Assembly (NCBI GenBank): GCA_023260315.1
Contig: JALQVQ010000157.1
Span: 1 to 13,010, forward strand
Length of the DNA stretch: 13,010 nt
Direction: 5' to 3'
From: Burkholderiaceae bacterium
GTDB taxonomy: Bacteria; Pseudomonadota; Gammaproteobacteria; Burkholderiales; Burkholderiaceae_C
Within the stretch, counting starts at the first letter, position 1, and the number at the start of each line of letters is the position of its first letter. The position numbers and the translations under genes were made by a program. Under the pieces are notes generated by a model, which saw only the letters and a list, made by a program, of their open reading frames with translations, was not told the origin of the DNA and searched no databases. Positions 1 to 7,472 of this stretch are shown here, one piece after another.

Positions 1-1
1 T

Positions 2-277
2 TTCGAAAGAATAACATTGGTGCAGCCGTCCGGGCGCGGTGTATTCGCCCATCATCCGAATGGCATGATGCGCCTCGCCCATTTCGCCAACAGTCGCGCG
101 GTCGTCATAGTCATCCATCACGCGGCGAATGCGTTCCATCCAGCCAAGATTCTCGGGCTGGTTTTTGGAAAAGATATGATACTGCATGTAATAGGGATTG
201 CCGTCAGGTTCGGTTTTAACCTTGAAATCGGCAGGATCGCTGCGCAGTTTTGCGTCGTGATAAAAGTAGTTAACGGT
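2..277 (-). pseudogene. Alpha-glucosidase (GH13 family), internal fragment
   Basis: The minus strand encodes 92 uninterrupted codons that read like the middle of a GH13 subfamily 23-type alpha-glucosidase, which hydrolyses alpha-glucosidic bonds in the cytoplasm. Visible landmarks, in order, are TVNYFYHDAKLRSDP, then QYHIFSKNQPENLGWMERIR, then ATVGEMGEAHHAI, which should hold the acid/base glutamate, and GEYTAPGRLHQCYSFE. The similarity begins abruptly at TVN (position 277). The GFRLD segment that carries the catalytic aspartate should lie just before it but is absent, because bchC sequence starts there on the other strand. The other end runs off the left edge, so the C-terminal part cannot be judged. 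An ATG at 309 is in frame, but the residues it adds (MCGCSQRKQN) are antisense to bchC and do not look like this family. Family assignment is from remembered motifs; the truncation is seen directly. Confidence 0.75.
275..277. other. Junction between inverted alpha-glucosidase and bchC
   Basis: Homology to the alpha-glucosidase (minus strand) stops at codon ACC, read 277 to 275. Homology to BchC (plus strand) begins at codon GGT at 275-277. The two truncated genes meet head to head with no spacer, no insertion-sequence end and no visible target duplication. At most a few bases could be shared. This is what an inversion breakpoint, an illegitimate recombination or a library/assembly chimera would look like. 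Confidence 0.7.
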
Positions 278-844
278 ATTTTGCTTGCGTTGGCTGCAAC
301 CGCACATCATGTGTTTACCTCAGGGCCGTCGTCCGACCGGCTGTCATATCCAGATCTGATTGTTGGGCACGGCATTATGGGGCGACTGCTCGCGCGCCTG
401 GTGATCGCCGCTGGCCAGCCAGCGCCAACGGTTTGGGAGACACAAGGTGTTCGCCGAGCGGGCGGGGTGGGCTATACCGTGATCCATCCCGACGAAGACG
501 CCAAGAGAGATTACCGGTGTGTGTGTGACGTGAGTGGCGACGCCGGCATTTTGAATCGTGTGATTCCAAAAATAGGCGCTGGCGGTGAGGTGATTTTGGC
601 AGGCTTTTACAAGCAAGATTTGTCGTTCGCCTACGCCCCTGCGTTCATGCGCGAGGCGAATATTCGTGTTGCAGCGCAGTGGCAGCGTGCCGATCTGGAT
701 GCGGTTGTGGCCCTGTTCCATGACGGTCGCCTGCCGCTCGATGGTCTGATCACACACACCGAAAAAGCAACCAACGCGCAGCGTGCCTATGACGTTGCGT
801 TTGGTGATCCCGCGTGCCTCAAGATGGTGGTTGATTGGCGCTAG
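275..844 (+). pseudogene. bchC: BchC, bacteriochlorophyllide a dehydrogenase, 5'-truncated
   Basis: This is the C-terminal 189 residues of BchC, the NAD-dependent alcohol-dehydrogenase-like enzyme that oxidises the C3 hydroxyethyl group to acetyl in late bacteriochlorophyll a synthesis. Family landmarks are LLALAATAHH right after the break, the dinucleotide-binding PDLIVGHGIMGRLLARL (GxGxxG), YRCVCDVSGDAGIL, GGEVILAGFYKQDLSFAYAP, AFMREANIRVAAQWQ and the end DPACLKMVVDWR followed by TAG. Full-length BchC is about 310-320 residues, so roughly the first 40% is missing, and the sequence upstream of 275 is antisense alpha-glucosidase. The open frame continues upstream to 17 with no plausible start, so this is a fusion frame and not a real N-terminus. 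The stop lies 7 bases from the convergent bciA stop; the usual downstream partner bchX is not here. It is either a broken gene or half of an intact gene brought here by a false join. Confidence 0.85.
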
Positions 845-851
845 TGCGCGA

Positions 852-1808
852 TCAAAAAACCGCGTGATCGCCTCGCTTTGGCAGTGTCTCACCGTCAAGC
901 CAACGGGCATAGGCGTCAAAGAGGGTTTCCTTGCCGTGTGATGGCGTCTTGTCTGAGTCGTAGCGCTCTTGCGTTGCATCCCAAACCAGCATGGATTCGG
1001 TCGCGTAGTAACGCCCAATTTTCGCCAGCTCACCCTTCGCGGCAGCGGCGGGTATGACCCGTCCGGCCGTGGTGAGCAGCCAGATGATGCTGTCGAGTAA
1101 TCGGATGGGTACCCGTTTGATCCGAACCGGCTGGCCCAGATGAGCAAAGATCGCCTCTGCTTGGTCAAGCGGGGTGATGGCTGGGCCAGGTCCACCAATC
1201 GGCAACACAGCGCGATGCCGCGAGACGTCCGTCAGACAGCCTGCGATGAAGTCCGCCAGGTCGTCGTCGCTGATCGGTTTGCATGCAGTCAGTCGACCAT
1301 CGCCAAACACCAAGAACGGATGGCCCCGTCTGACACGCTCAAGTTGACCGGATAGGGACTTGAAAAAAGCGGTGGGTCTGACAATGCTGTAATTCAGGCC
1401 AGAGGCGATCAATGCGGATTCAAATGCACGTTTGGCTTTTTGAAACGCCAACTGAGGCTTCTGAACGCAGATAGCGGATAACAAGATGAAGTGTCCAATA
1501 CCGGCGGCTTTCACTGTGTTCAAAATGGCCAAGTGAGCGTCGTGGTCGACGGCCCAAGCGTCTTTTGGAGACCCTGTCCGCGATGCCATACATGAGATGA
1601 GGGCATCAAAGGGCTCACCGTCAAACAGGTTATCGGGCCATGCGTTCGGTTGACACGGATCGGCGTAGACCCAAGCAACACCCGTCGGCATGGGGCTGTC
1701 AGGATGGGCGGTCCTGACGATGCAAGTCACGGCATGCCCTTTGGCAATGAGTGCTCGCAGGGTGCTGGCACCAATGGTGCCTGTGCTCCCCAGCAAGAGA
1801 ATCCTCAT
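852..1808 (-). CDS. bciA: Divinyl (proto)chlorophyllide a 8-vinyl-reductase, BciA type
   Basis: The 318-residue protein is an NADPH-dependent atypical short-chain dehydrogenase that reduces the C8 vinyl group to ethyl during (bacterio)chlorophyll synthesis. It begins with the Rossmann motif GSTGTIG (residues 7-13). It then shows typical BciA blocks: SCMASRTGSPKDAWAVDHDAH (71-91), HFILLSAICVQKPQLAFQKAK (106-126), YSIVRPTAFFKSLSGQ (140-155), FLVFGDGRLTACKPISDDDL (165-184), PIGGPGPAITP (203-213) and IGRYYATESMLVWD (264-277). It ends in RGDHAVF and looks complete and intact. The ATG overlaps the ccmI stop (ATGA, 1805-1808), and no Shine-Dalgarno sequence is visible, so translation is probably coupled to ccmI. 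The gene is the last member of the dxs-hemA-ccm run and converges with the bchC remnant. A plain NmrA-like reductase is the alternative, but the whole-length match to BciA makes that unlikely. Confidence 0.9.
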   Translation of the reverse strand: MRILLLGSTGTIGASTLRALIAKGHAVTCIVRTAHPDSPMPTGVAWVYADPCQPNAWPDNLFDGEPFDALISCMASRTGSPKDAWAVDHDAHLAILNTVKAAGIGHFILLSAICVQKPQLAFQKAKRAFESALIASGLNYSIVRPTAFFKSLSGQLERVRRGHPFLVFGDGRLTACKPISDDDLADFIAGCLTDVSRHRAVLPIGGPGPAITPLDQAEAIFAHLGQPVRIKRVPIRLLDSIIWLLTTAGRVIPAAAAKGELAKIGRYYATESMLVWDATQERYDSDKTPSHGKETLFDAYARWLDGETLPKRGDHAVF

Positions 1809-3031
1809 GGCATGCGTTCAGAGATGGTGATGGTCAGTCCGCTCTGGCCAACCGTCACGGGCCCCAGGGTACCAAGCAAGTCGCCGGGTTGCGACATGGC
1901 GCTGCCAGATTTCGAGATGCGTGCCTTCACAGTGACTTCCGACAGCGTCGATAACTTGAAGGCAGGATTCATCGCTGTGCTGTCATCGAGAGTGAAAGCC
2001 AGGGGCAGCTGGTCCACCGTTGTGCGGATGATGGCGACGGGCATGCGCGGGCCATTCACCTGCGTGGCGTAAATGAAAACAGTGTCATCGGGGCGCACCG
2101 AGTCTCTCAGGCTGTCGGATAACGTCACACGGCCACTGACCGTGGCGAGAGCGCCTTGAGTCGGTGCTGCGGTGTTACCGGCGGGTGCCAGTCCCAACTG
2201 TTTCTGAACCTCGGCGATGGCACCTTCAAGCGCTGGTACGTCGGGATGTTCCGCAGTCATGCGGGCGCGCGCGCGTTGCCAGTATTGAAGTGCCTCCGCT
2301 GGCTGTTGATCGGCATAAGCGGCTGTGCCTGCCAGCAAGAGTGCCCCAATGTGTTGGGGTTGCGCTTGCAGAATATCGCGAATCACACGCCATGGTTCGC
2401 CTTGAAACGAGCCGTTGTTACTGGCGGCCACTGCTTCGGCGCGCTCCAGCTTCAGGTCATCGCCTGCATCGATTCGGATGGCTCTGTCGTAGGCCTGCAG
2501 CGAAGCGGCGAATTGGCCAAGGGTGCGATAGGTTCGACCCAACATGACCCAGCCCTGTACATTCTCAGGCTCGGCTTGAAGCTTTGCGGCGAGGCTATCC
2601 GCCATTTTCACCAGCTCTTGTTGTGGTCCCGATGCGGCCATCGCCTCTGACTCAGCAACCAGCGCATCCGGTGTACCCAGCCACAGGTAAAGGCTGATCG
2701 ATGCGGCAGGTAACGCGATCAGTAAGGTGGCTGCCGTGCCCCAGTGGGGCTTGCGCGGTGTTTCGGGTTGGTCATCTGCAATTGACGTGTCCTCGAGTAA
2801 GCGGACGCTGATCTCGTCGCGTGACTGGTGCCATTCTTGCTCACTGATTAGTTTTGCTTGGTAGGCGGTATCGAGGTCAGCAATCTGGCTGCGATAGACG
2901 GCCGCGTTGACAGCGGCCTGCCCCTTTTGGTCACCTTTGGCTCGCGGCCGTAAGACCACCCACATGAGCACCCCTGCCACGGCAAGCGCCATGAGGAGCG
3001 CGATGGATAGAAAAACGATCGAGCCCATCAT
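1805..3031 (-). CDS. ccmI: Cytochrome c maturation protein CcmI (TPR protein)
   Basis: CcmI binds the C-terminal end of apocytochromes c and delivers them to the CcmF/CcmH heme ligation complex at the periplasmic face. The 408-residue product has two membrane segments (about 4-26 and 97-119) flanking a charged cytoplasmic loop. A TPR-type periplasmic domain follows (about 140-275, with VQGWVMLGRTYRTLGQFAASLQAYDRA). A C-terminal beta-rich domain (about 296-406) has VSGRVTLSDSL and PMPVAI-like strands typical of fused CcmH/CycH proteins. The open frame extends upstream to 3190, but that part overlaps ccmH and has no family features. The ATG at 3031 makes an ATGA overlap with the ccmH stop and has AAGGGA about 7 bases upstream. 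A second ATG follows directly, so the start could be one codon later. The end overlaps bciA by four bases. Confidence 0.92.
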   Translation of the reverse strand: MMGSIVFLSIALLMALAVAGVLMWVVLRPRAKGDQKGQAAVNAAVYRSQIADLDTAYQAKLISEQEWHQSRDEISVRLLEDTSIADDQPETPRKPHWGTAATLLIALPAASISLYLWLGTPDALVAESEAMAASGPQQELVKMADSLAAKLQAEPENVQGWVMLGRTYRTLGQFAASLQAYDRAIRIDAGDDLKLERAEAVAASNNGSFQGEPWRVIRDILQAQPQHIGALLLAGTAAYADQQPAEALQYWQRARARMTAEHPDVPALEGAIAEVQKQLGLAPAGNTAAPTQGALATVSGRVTLSDSLRDSVRPDDTVFIYATQVNGPRMPVAIIRTTVDQLPLAFTLDDSTAMNPAFKLSTLSEVTVKARISKSGSAMSQPGDLLGTLGPVTVGQSGLTITISERMP

Positions 3032-3519
3032 GGGTTGTCCCTTGCATTCAAGATGGTTTGCACCTGTCGCCGCTGGTCGGCGGTTAGCCCATGGCGCTGT
3101 ATGGGTAGCTTTCGACGCGTTCGCAGGTAAACGGCCATGCCAATCAGGCCCAAGCCCAGGAGGATGAACGGCGCGAACCACAAGACCCAAGTCAAGGGCT
3201 TCACCTCCGGTCGATAAAGCACGAAGTCGCCGTAGCGCTCAACCAGATAGGTTTTGATTTCGGCATCGCTGTCACCCTTGGCGATGAGCTTACGAACCTC
3301 CTCACGGAGGTCATTGGCTAACTCTGCCCGCGACGAGGCCAACGACTCGTTCTGGCAAACAAGACACCGCAATTCTTCAGAAATGTGTATCAAACGCTTT
3401 TCAACAATCGGGTCTTCGGCCATTGGCTTCGCTTCACCCGCCTGTATTTGGGGGCTGAGCAGCATCGCGCAGAGCAGAGTGGCCGCGATATGAATGAAAA
3501 GTGGTCGCTTAGGATGCAT
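3028..3519 (-). CDS. ccmH: Cytochrome c maturation protein CcmH (CcmL/CycL type)
   Basis: CcmH is a membrane-anchored periplasmic thiol protein that reduces or holds the CXXCH cysteines of apocytochrome c for heme attachment. The 163-residue product has a signal peptide (about 1-27, ending IQAG). The hallmark motif LRCLVCQNESLASSRAELA has both cysteines in place (C52 and C55). One membrane helix (about 109-131) is followed by a short basic tail. This is the short CcmH form, with the TPR part encoded separately as ccmI, as in many proteobacteria with a split ccmH/ccmI. Its start lies inside the end of ccmG (11-base overlap), and its TGA overlaps the ccmI ATG. Its expected reductant is CcmG, whose active site is altered here. 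Confidence 0.93.
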   Translation of the reverse strand: MHPKRPLFIHIAATLLCAMLLSPQIQAGEAKPMAEDPIVEKRLIHISEELRCLVCQNESLASSRAELANDLREEVRKLIAKGDSDAEIKTYLVERYGDFVLYRPEVKPLTWVLWFAPFILLGLGLIGMAVYLRTRRKLPIQRHGLTADQRRQVQTILNARDNP

Positions 3520-4096
3520 TGAGCGCTTTCACCAATGGCAGAATTTTCTCGGTCAGGACTTCGGGCGTTAAGACACCGATTTGCTTGTATCGAATGACAC
3601 CCGCTTGATCGATTAAATAGGTCTCAGGTACGCCATAGACACCGTAGTTGATACCCACCCGGCCGTCTAAATCAAACACCGAGACGGCATACGGATTCCC
3701 AAAACGCTGTAGCCAAGCGGCGCTCTTTTGACGGGCGATGGCAAGCGTTTGGGCTGTATCCGGTTGGGCACCTTGCTGCAGGTCTTGGGCTTGTACCTCT
3801 TTGTAATTGAGCCCGACGATCGGCAGTTGGTTTGCTTTGGAAAACGCGACCAGCAGCGGATGGTCCTGGCGAAAAGCCACGCACCATGTGGCCCAGACGT
3901 TCAGCATCCAGACTTGACCACGCATTTGCTGTGGATCAAACGCTGGTGCGTTGGGGTCAAGTGTGGGGAGAGTGAAAGCCGGTGCCACGCGACCCATGAG
4001 CGGTGATGGAATCTCTTTGGGATCGCGCTTCAACCCGATCGCAAGAAAAACGACCAATACGAAAAATAGAGCAAGGGGGATTAAAAACTTTTTCAT
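3509..4096 (-). CDS. ccmG: Thioredoxin-like CcmG/DsbE with altered active site (WCVAF)
   Basis: CcmG is a membrane-tethered periplasmic thioredoxin that passes electrons from the DsbD/CcdA system to CcmH/apocytochrome c. The 195-residue protein has an N-terminal anchor (about 4-22), the AlkP-like PAFTLPTLD, a thioredoxin fold and the cis-proline loop GVYGVPETYLID (about 153-164). Length and layout match the family. The active site reads NVWATWCVAFRQDHP: C72 is present, but the position of the second cysteine of WCxxC (residue 75) is Phe, coded TTT where TGT would give the expected Cys. That single change should abolish the dithiol chemistry. It may be a real mutation, an allele in the population or a base-call error. 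The frame is otherwise intact. The gene starts 12 bases after the ccmF stop and overlaps ccmH. Confidence 0.92.
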   Translation of the reverse strand: MKKFLIPLALFFVLVVFLAIGLKRDPKEIPSPLMGRVAPAFTLPTLDPNAPAFDPQQMRGQVWMLNVWATWCVAFRQDHPLLVAFSKANQLPIVGLNYKEVQAQDLQQGAQPDTAQTLAIARQKSAAWLQRFGNPYAVSVFDLDGRVGINYGVYGVPETYLIDQAGVIRYKQIGVLTPEVLTEKILPLVKALNAS

Positions 4097-4108
4097 GCTT
4101 GACCCGAC

Positions 4109-6037
4109 TCAGGCCGCCAATGTCTTTTTCGTGTTTCGGTAGCGGCGATCACTCACGGAGAGCAAGCCGCCCAAGACCATCAGCACCGCGCCGCCCCAAA
4201 GCCAAGAGACAAAGGGCTTGTAATACACGCGTATGGCCCACTGCTGCTTGTCACCCGGGATCGGGTCACCCATCGCCACATAAAGGTCACGGAACCACCC
4301 GTAGTCAATGGCAGCCTCTGTCATTGGCATTGACGACGAGAAATACTTCCGTTTTTCGGGTCTCAGTACCTCGATCGGTTGGCCATTTTTAAAGACCTGC
4401 ACAGCGGCCCGGAGTGCTTTGTAGTTGGGGCCATCGACCACGGTCACCTCACGCAATGTGAAGTCGTAATTGGCGATCGTGACGTTGTCACCGATGGCCA
4501 TACGGACATCGCGCTCTTCCTCGTAGCCTTTGACAAAGGTGATACCGACGACGACAACAGCGATACCCAAGTGCGCCAGGTGCATGCCCCAAAAGGAGGG
4601 CGCGATACGCCCCGGTTTGTTTACGCGATCGACGATTTGCACGAGCAAGCCGACAACGACCCAAACCGCCAATCCGATGCCCATCCCCGTGAGGGCCGTT
4701 CCGCGCTCTGTGAACAGCCAGACGGCGGCTCCCGCAACGATGGCGGCGGTTGCAGGCAGACGCATGTCACGCGCGAGAGATTGCAGTTTGGCCTCACGCC
4801 AGTGGGCAATACCGCCGGGAACCATCAGAAAAATAACGGGGACCATGAGGGGGACAAACACGGCGTTGAAGTAGGGCGCGCCGACGGATAACTTCCCTAG
4901 GTTCAGCGCGTCGATGATGAGGGGGTAGATGGTGCCGAGCAGGACAGCTGCCGTCGCGACAACCAACAAAACGCTGTTGGCCAGTAGCATCGACTCTCTC
5001 GATACCAATCCAATTTCGCCGCCAAGCGTTGCTTTGGGCGCGCGCCATGCAAACAGGGTTAATGAGATGCCAACGACCAGCGCTAACAAAATCAAAATAA
5101 AGATACCGCGTTCGGGGTCGTTCGCAAAGGCATGGACGGATGTTAGGACGCCAGAGCGAACCAAGAAAGTACCCAGCAGGCACAACGAGAAGGCGCCAAT
5201 GGCCAACAGAATCGACCATGCTTTGAAGCCCCCGCGCTTGTCCGTGACCATCAAGGCATGGATGAGGGCGGTACCAAACAGCCAAGGCATGAGGGATGCG
5301 TTTTCAACGGGGTCCCAGAACCACCAGCCGCCCCATCCCAATTCGTAATACGCCCACCACGAGCCCAATGCAATGCCGGTCGTCATGAACATCCACGCCA
5401 CCACCGTCCATGGCCGAGACCAGCGGGCCCAAGCCGCATCCATGCGACCCGATAACAGTGCCGCCACCGCAAACGCAAAAGCCACTGAGAACCCAACGTA
5501 GCCCATGTAAAGCATTGGCGGGTGGATCACCAAGCCGGGATCTTGCAGCAGGGGATTGAGGTCACGCCCATCGGCAGGGGCCGGTATCAGTCGTTCAAAA
5601 GGGCTTGAGGTGATCAGAATAAATAGCAAGAAGCCAGCCGATATCAACCCCAAAACAGCGATCACTCGGGCCACCATGGGTAACGGTAGGCGCTGCGAGA
5701 AGGCCGCAACGGCCACGGTCCAGCCAGATAACATGAGGACCCAAAGCAATAACGACCCCTCGTGTCCACCCCAGACACTGGCGATTTTGTAAGGCACCGG
5801 GAGCAGGGTGTTGGACTGTCCCGCAATGTACTTGACGGAGAAGTCGTCGATCAGGGCCGCGTGCGTGAGCGTGCCATAGGCGAGTGCGATCAGTGCGAAT
5901 TGCAACAACGCCGTGGGCTTTGCCAAAGCCTGCCACTGGCCATCTTGGCGCCAGGTCCCCATCAGCGGTAACGTGCCCTGTATGAGGGCAACGCAGGCCG
6001 CAAGGATGAGTGCGAAGTGGCCGATTTCAATGATCAT
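4109..6037 (-). CDS. ccmF: Cytochrome c heme lyase subunit CcmF
   Basis: CcmF is the large integral membrane protein of the heme ligation complex. It takes heme from holo-CcmE and attaches it to apocytochrome c, using a b-type heme to reduce the incoming heme. The 642-residue protein is of normal length and has many membrane helices. The tryptophan-rich WWD segment is visible at about 234-253 (GWGGWWFWDPVENASL). Candidate heme-ligand histidines are H172 (VIHPPMLYMG), H260 (ALIHALM), H302 (SVHAF) and H489 (HLAHLG), at the places expected from the E. coli protein. The C-terminus has a periplasmic domain (about 501-615) and a last membrane helix. It begins MIIEIGHFALILA, like other CcmF proteins, 16 bases after ccmE, with a purine-rich GAAAAGAG upstream. 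It ends 12 bases before ccmG. Confidence 0.97.
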   Translation of the reverse strand: MIIEIGHFALILAACVALIQGTLPLMGTWRQDGQWQALAKPTALLQFALIALAYGTLTHAALIDDFSVKYIAGQSNTLLPVPYKIASVWGGHEGSLLLWVLMLSGWTVAVAAFSQRLPLPMVARVIAVLGLISAGFLLFILITSSPFERLIPAPADGRDLNPLLQDPGLVIHPPMLYMGYVGFSVAFAFAVAALLSGRMDAAWARWSRPWTVVAWMFMTTGIALGSWWAYYELGWGGWWFWDPVENASLMPWLFGTALIHALMVTDKRGGFKAWSILLAIGAFSLCLLGTFLVRSGVLTSVHAFANDPERGIFILILLALVVGISLTLFAWRAPKATLGGEIGLVSRESMLLANSVLLVVATAAVLLGTIYPLIIDALNLGKLSVGAPYFNAVFVPLMVPVIFLMVPGGIAHWREAKLQSLARDMRLPATAAIVAGAAVWLFTERGTALTGMGIGLAVWVVVGLLVQIVDRVNKPGRIAPSFWGMHLAHLGIAVVVVGITFVKGYEEERDVRMAIGDNVTIANYDFTLREVTVVDGPNYKALRAAVQVFKNGQPIEVLRPEKRKYFSSSMPMTEAAIDYGWFRDLYVAMGDPIPGDKQQWAIRVYYKPFVSWLWGGAVLMVLGGLLSVSDRRYRNTKKTLAA

Positions 6038-6053
6038 TCAATGCTCTTTTCGA

Positions 6054-6506
6054 TTATTGGGCAGGTTGCGTCGTCTTCGCTGCCTTGGCTGCAGCGGCTT
6101 GATCGAGGGCGTGTTGGGCCTCCGGTGGCATGTAGTTCTCGTCGTGCTTGGCTAGGACCTCCGAGGCCTTAAAACCATCGGCTCCCGACAACTCGCCCTG
6201 CGCAACAACGCCTTTGCCTTCCTTGAACAGGTCGGGCAAGAGACCGGTATACGACACCACCACCTCGTGTGTGAAATCAGTCACGATGAACTGCACATGC
6301 GCGCCGTCTTTCTTGAGACTGCCCACCTTCACCATGCCCCCCACGCGGAAGGCACGCGCCTTGGGCGCCTCCCCTTGGAAGACCTGTGTAGGAGAAAAGA
6401 AGAAAACGAGGTTGCTTTGAAAGGCATTCAGGATAAAGAATCCCGCCGCGGCGAGTGCCACGATGCCAGCGCTGATCCACAGCAGTCGTTGGTGTCGTTG
6501 CTTCAT
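6054..6506 (-). CDS. ccmE: Heme chaperone CcmE
   Basis: CcmE is the periplasmic heme chaperone. It receives heme from CcmC, holds it covalently through a histidine and passes it to CcmF. The 150-residue product has a short basic N-terminus (MKQRHQRLLW), a membrane anchor (about 8-27), an OB-fold domain (QGEAPKARAFRVGGMVKVGSL, then VSYTGLLPDLFKEGKGVVAQG) and the heme-binding motif LAKHDENYMPPE. The covalent His is H121 and the neighbouring Tyr is Y125. A flexible Ala/Lys-rich tail follows, as is usual. The open frame reaches a TTG at 6515, but the ATG at 6506 overlaps the ccmD stop (ATGA) and gives the standard CcmE start. Next gene is ccmF after 16 bases. Confidence 0.96.
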   Translation of the reverse strand: MKQRHQRLLWISAGIVALAAAGFFILNAFQSNLVFFFSPTQVFQGEAPKARAFRVGGMVKVGSLKKDGAHVQFIVTDFTHEVVVSYTGLLPDLFKEGKGVVAQGELSGADGFKASEVLAKHDENYMPPEAQHALDQAAAAKAAKTTQPAQ

Positions 6507-6697
6507 GCGGACCAATCGTTATGTGTAAGCGCCTTTGCAGCCACTTCAGTTTGTAAATGCGCGATGGCTTTTTTGTGCGCGTGTTTGGCCCAGAAGACCT
6601 CCACGACCATCACCGCTGCAGTGACGCCGAAACTGCCCCAAACGTAGACGGCGTAGCCGCCCATCGCGAAGAAGTCGGACACGCTGTTCCAGATCAT
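6503..6697 (-). CDS. ccmD: Heme exporter protein CcmD
   Basis: CcmD is the small membrane subunit that joins CcmABC and helps release holo-CcmE. The 64-residue product has the family opening MIWNSVSDFFAMGGYAVYVWGSFG, here split over about residues 1-24, with one membrane helix (about 15-35) and a charged cytoplasmic tail. A longer open frame starts at 6748, but its extra residues lie over ccmC and lack CcmD character. The ATG at 6697 forms an ATGA overlap with the ccmC stop and is preceded by a strong GGAGGG about six bases upstream. The stop overlaps the ccmE start in the same way. Identification rests on size, helix and position between ccmC and ccmE. Confidence 0.9.
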   Translation of the reverse strand: MIWNSVSDFFAMGGYAVYVWGSFGVTAAVMVVEVFWAKHAHKKAIAHLQTEVAAKALTHNDWSA

Positions 6698-7458
6698 GCC
6701 GATCCCTCCGCGGGTGTTGGGCTGACGCCTGGCAATGCCGTGACCCACTTGGCATGGCGCTCACGCATGAGGATGATGCTGCGAACGCGATAGAGGGCCA
6801 TTGCGATGGCGTAAAGCCAAAAGGCGACGGCCATGACCAGCATGGCGGTCAGCATTGTCTTTTCCATGCTTGACCCGCGACTCATCGATACCGATGCACC
6901 TTGGTGCAGCGTGTGCCACCATTTCACTGAAAAATAGATGACAGGCACATTCAACGCGCCGACCAGCGCCAAGATGCCACCTGCCTTGTCGGCGCGGCGG
7001 GGGTCATCAATCGCATTGGTGAGGGCGATGTAGCCAAGGTAGAGGAATAGCAGGATGAGCTCTGATGTCAGGCGTGCATCCCAAACCCACCAAGTGCCCC
7101 ACATCGGCTTGCCCCATAGCGCACCGGTCCACAAGGACAGGAACGCACAAATGGCGCCTGTTGGTGCGAGCGCGCGACACATCATTCCCGACAGTCGCGC
7201 GTTGAGGGTCAGTCCAATCAGTGCCCAGAAGGCCATTGCCAAATAGATGATCATGGACATCCATGAGACCGGCACATGAACAAAAATAATGCGGTAACCC
7301 TCACCTTGCTGAAAGTCTGTGGGGGCGACGAACAGCCCCAGCCAAAGCCCCCAGACCGCTAAGGCACTCGCACCGATGGCGAACAGCGGCCACAACCGAC
7401 CGGCCAGCGGGTAGAAGTGCTGCGGTGATGCGTAGTGGTAGATAAGCTTGGTGACCAT
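6694..7458 (-). CDS. ccmC: Heme transporter/handling protein CcmC
   Basis: CcmC presents heme at the periplasmic face and drives its covalent loading onto CcmE. The 254-residue protein has six probable membrane helices. The WWD motif is at about 120-132 (WGTWWVWDARLTS). The two expected heme-ligand histidines are H61 (FVHVPVSWMS) and H185 (WWHTLHQGASV). The C-terminal soluble tail (about 228-254) is longer than in E. coli CcmC but unremarkable. The ATG at 7458 lies 14 bases after the ccmB stop, with AGGA overlapping that stop region. The end overlaps ccmD. Confidence 0.96.
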   Translation of the reverse strand: MVTKLIYHYASPQHFYPLAGRLWPLFAIGASALAVWGLWLGLFVAPTDFQQGEGYRIIFVHVPVSWMSMIIYLAMAFWALIGLTLNARLSGMMCRALAPTGAICAFLSLWTGALWGKPMWGTWWVWDARLTSELILLFLYLGYIALTNAIDDPRRADKAGGILALVGALNVPVIYFSVKWWHTLHQGASVSMSRGSSMEKTMLTAMLVMAVAFWLYAIAMALYRVRSIILMRERHAKWVTALPGVSPTPAEGSA

Positions 7459-7472
7459 GGGGTTGATTGATC

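Noticed and set aside
17..844. A single 275-residue plus-strand protein
   Set aside because: Only the part after position 275 resembles BchC. The first 86 codons are antisense to a recognisable alpha-glucosidase and start at a TTG with no support.
848..871. Inverted repeat GCGATCA-N10-TGATCGC as a terminator between bchC and bciA
   Set aside because: The stem is only seven pairs, and neither strand has a T-run after it. Most of it is inside the bciA coding end. A weak bidirectional terminator cannot be excluded.
344..1198. A 284-residue minus-strand reading frame
   Set aside because: It lies antisense to bchC and out of frame over bciA, with low-complexity, Arg/Pro-rich sequence and no family features.
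2156..2650. Plus-strand reading frames over ccmI and other long frames opposite ccmF, hemA and dxs
   Set aside because: They are antisense shadows of strongly identified genes and have no recognisable domains.
3032..3190. Upstream extension of ccmI to 3190
   Set aside because: It overlaps ccmH coding sequence entirely. The CcmI membrane-anchor start is at 3031, with a ribosome binding site and an ATGA overlap.
6507..6515. TTG start for CcmE at 6515
   Set aside because: The ATG at 6506 gives the usual basic CcmE N-terminus and overlaps the ccmD stop.
6698..6748. Longer CcmD starting at 6748
   Set aside because: The extra 17 residues overlay ccmC and are unlike CcmD; GGAGGG and an ATGA overlap favour 6697.
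4094..6877. 13-base repeat CATGCTTGACCCG at 4094-4106 and 6865-6877, with a near match at the dxs start (11894-11906)
   Set aside because: About one such 13-base match is expected by chance in a window of this size, and one copy lies inside ccmC. It may only reflect similar start contexts.
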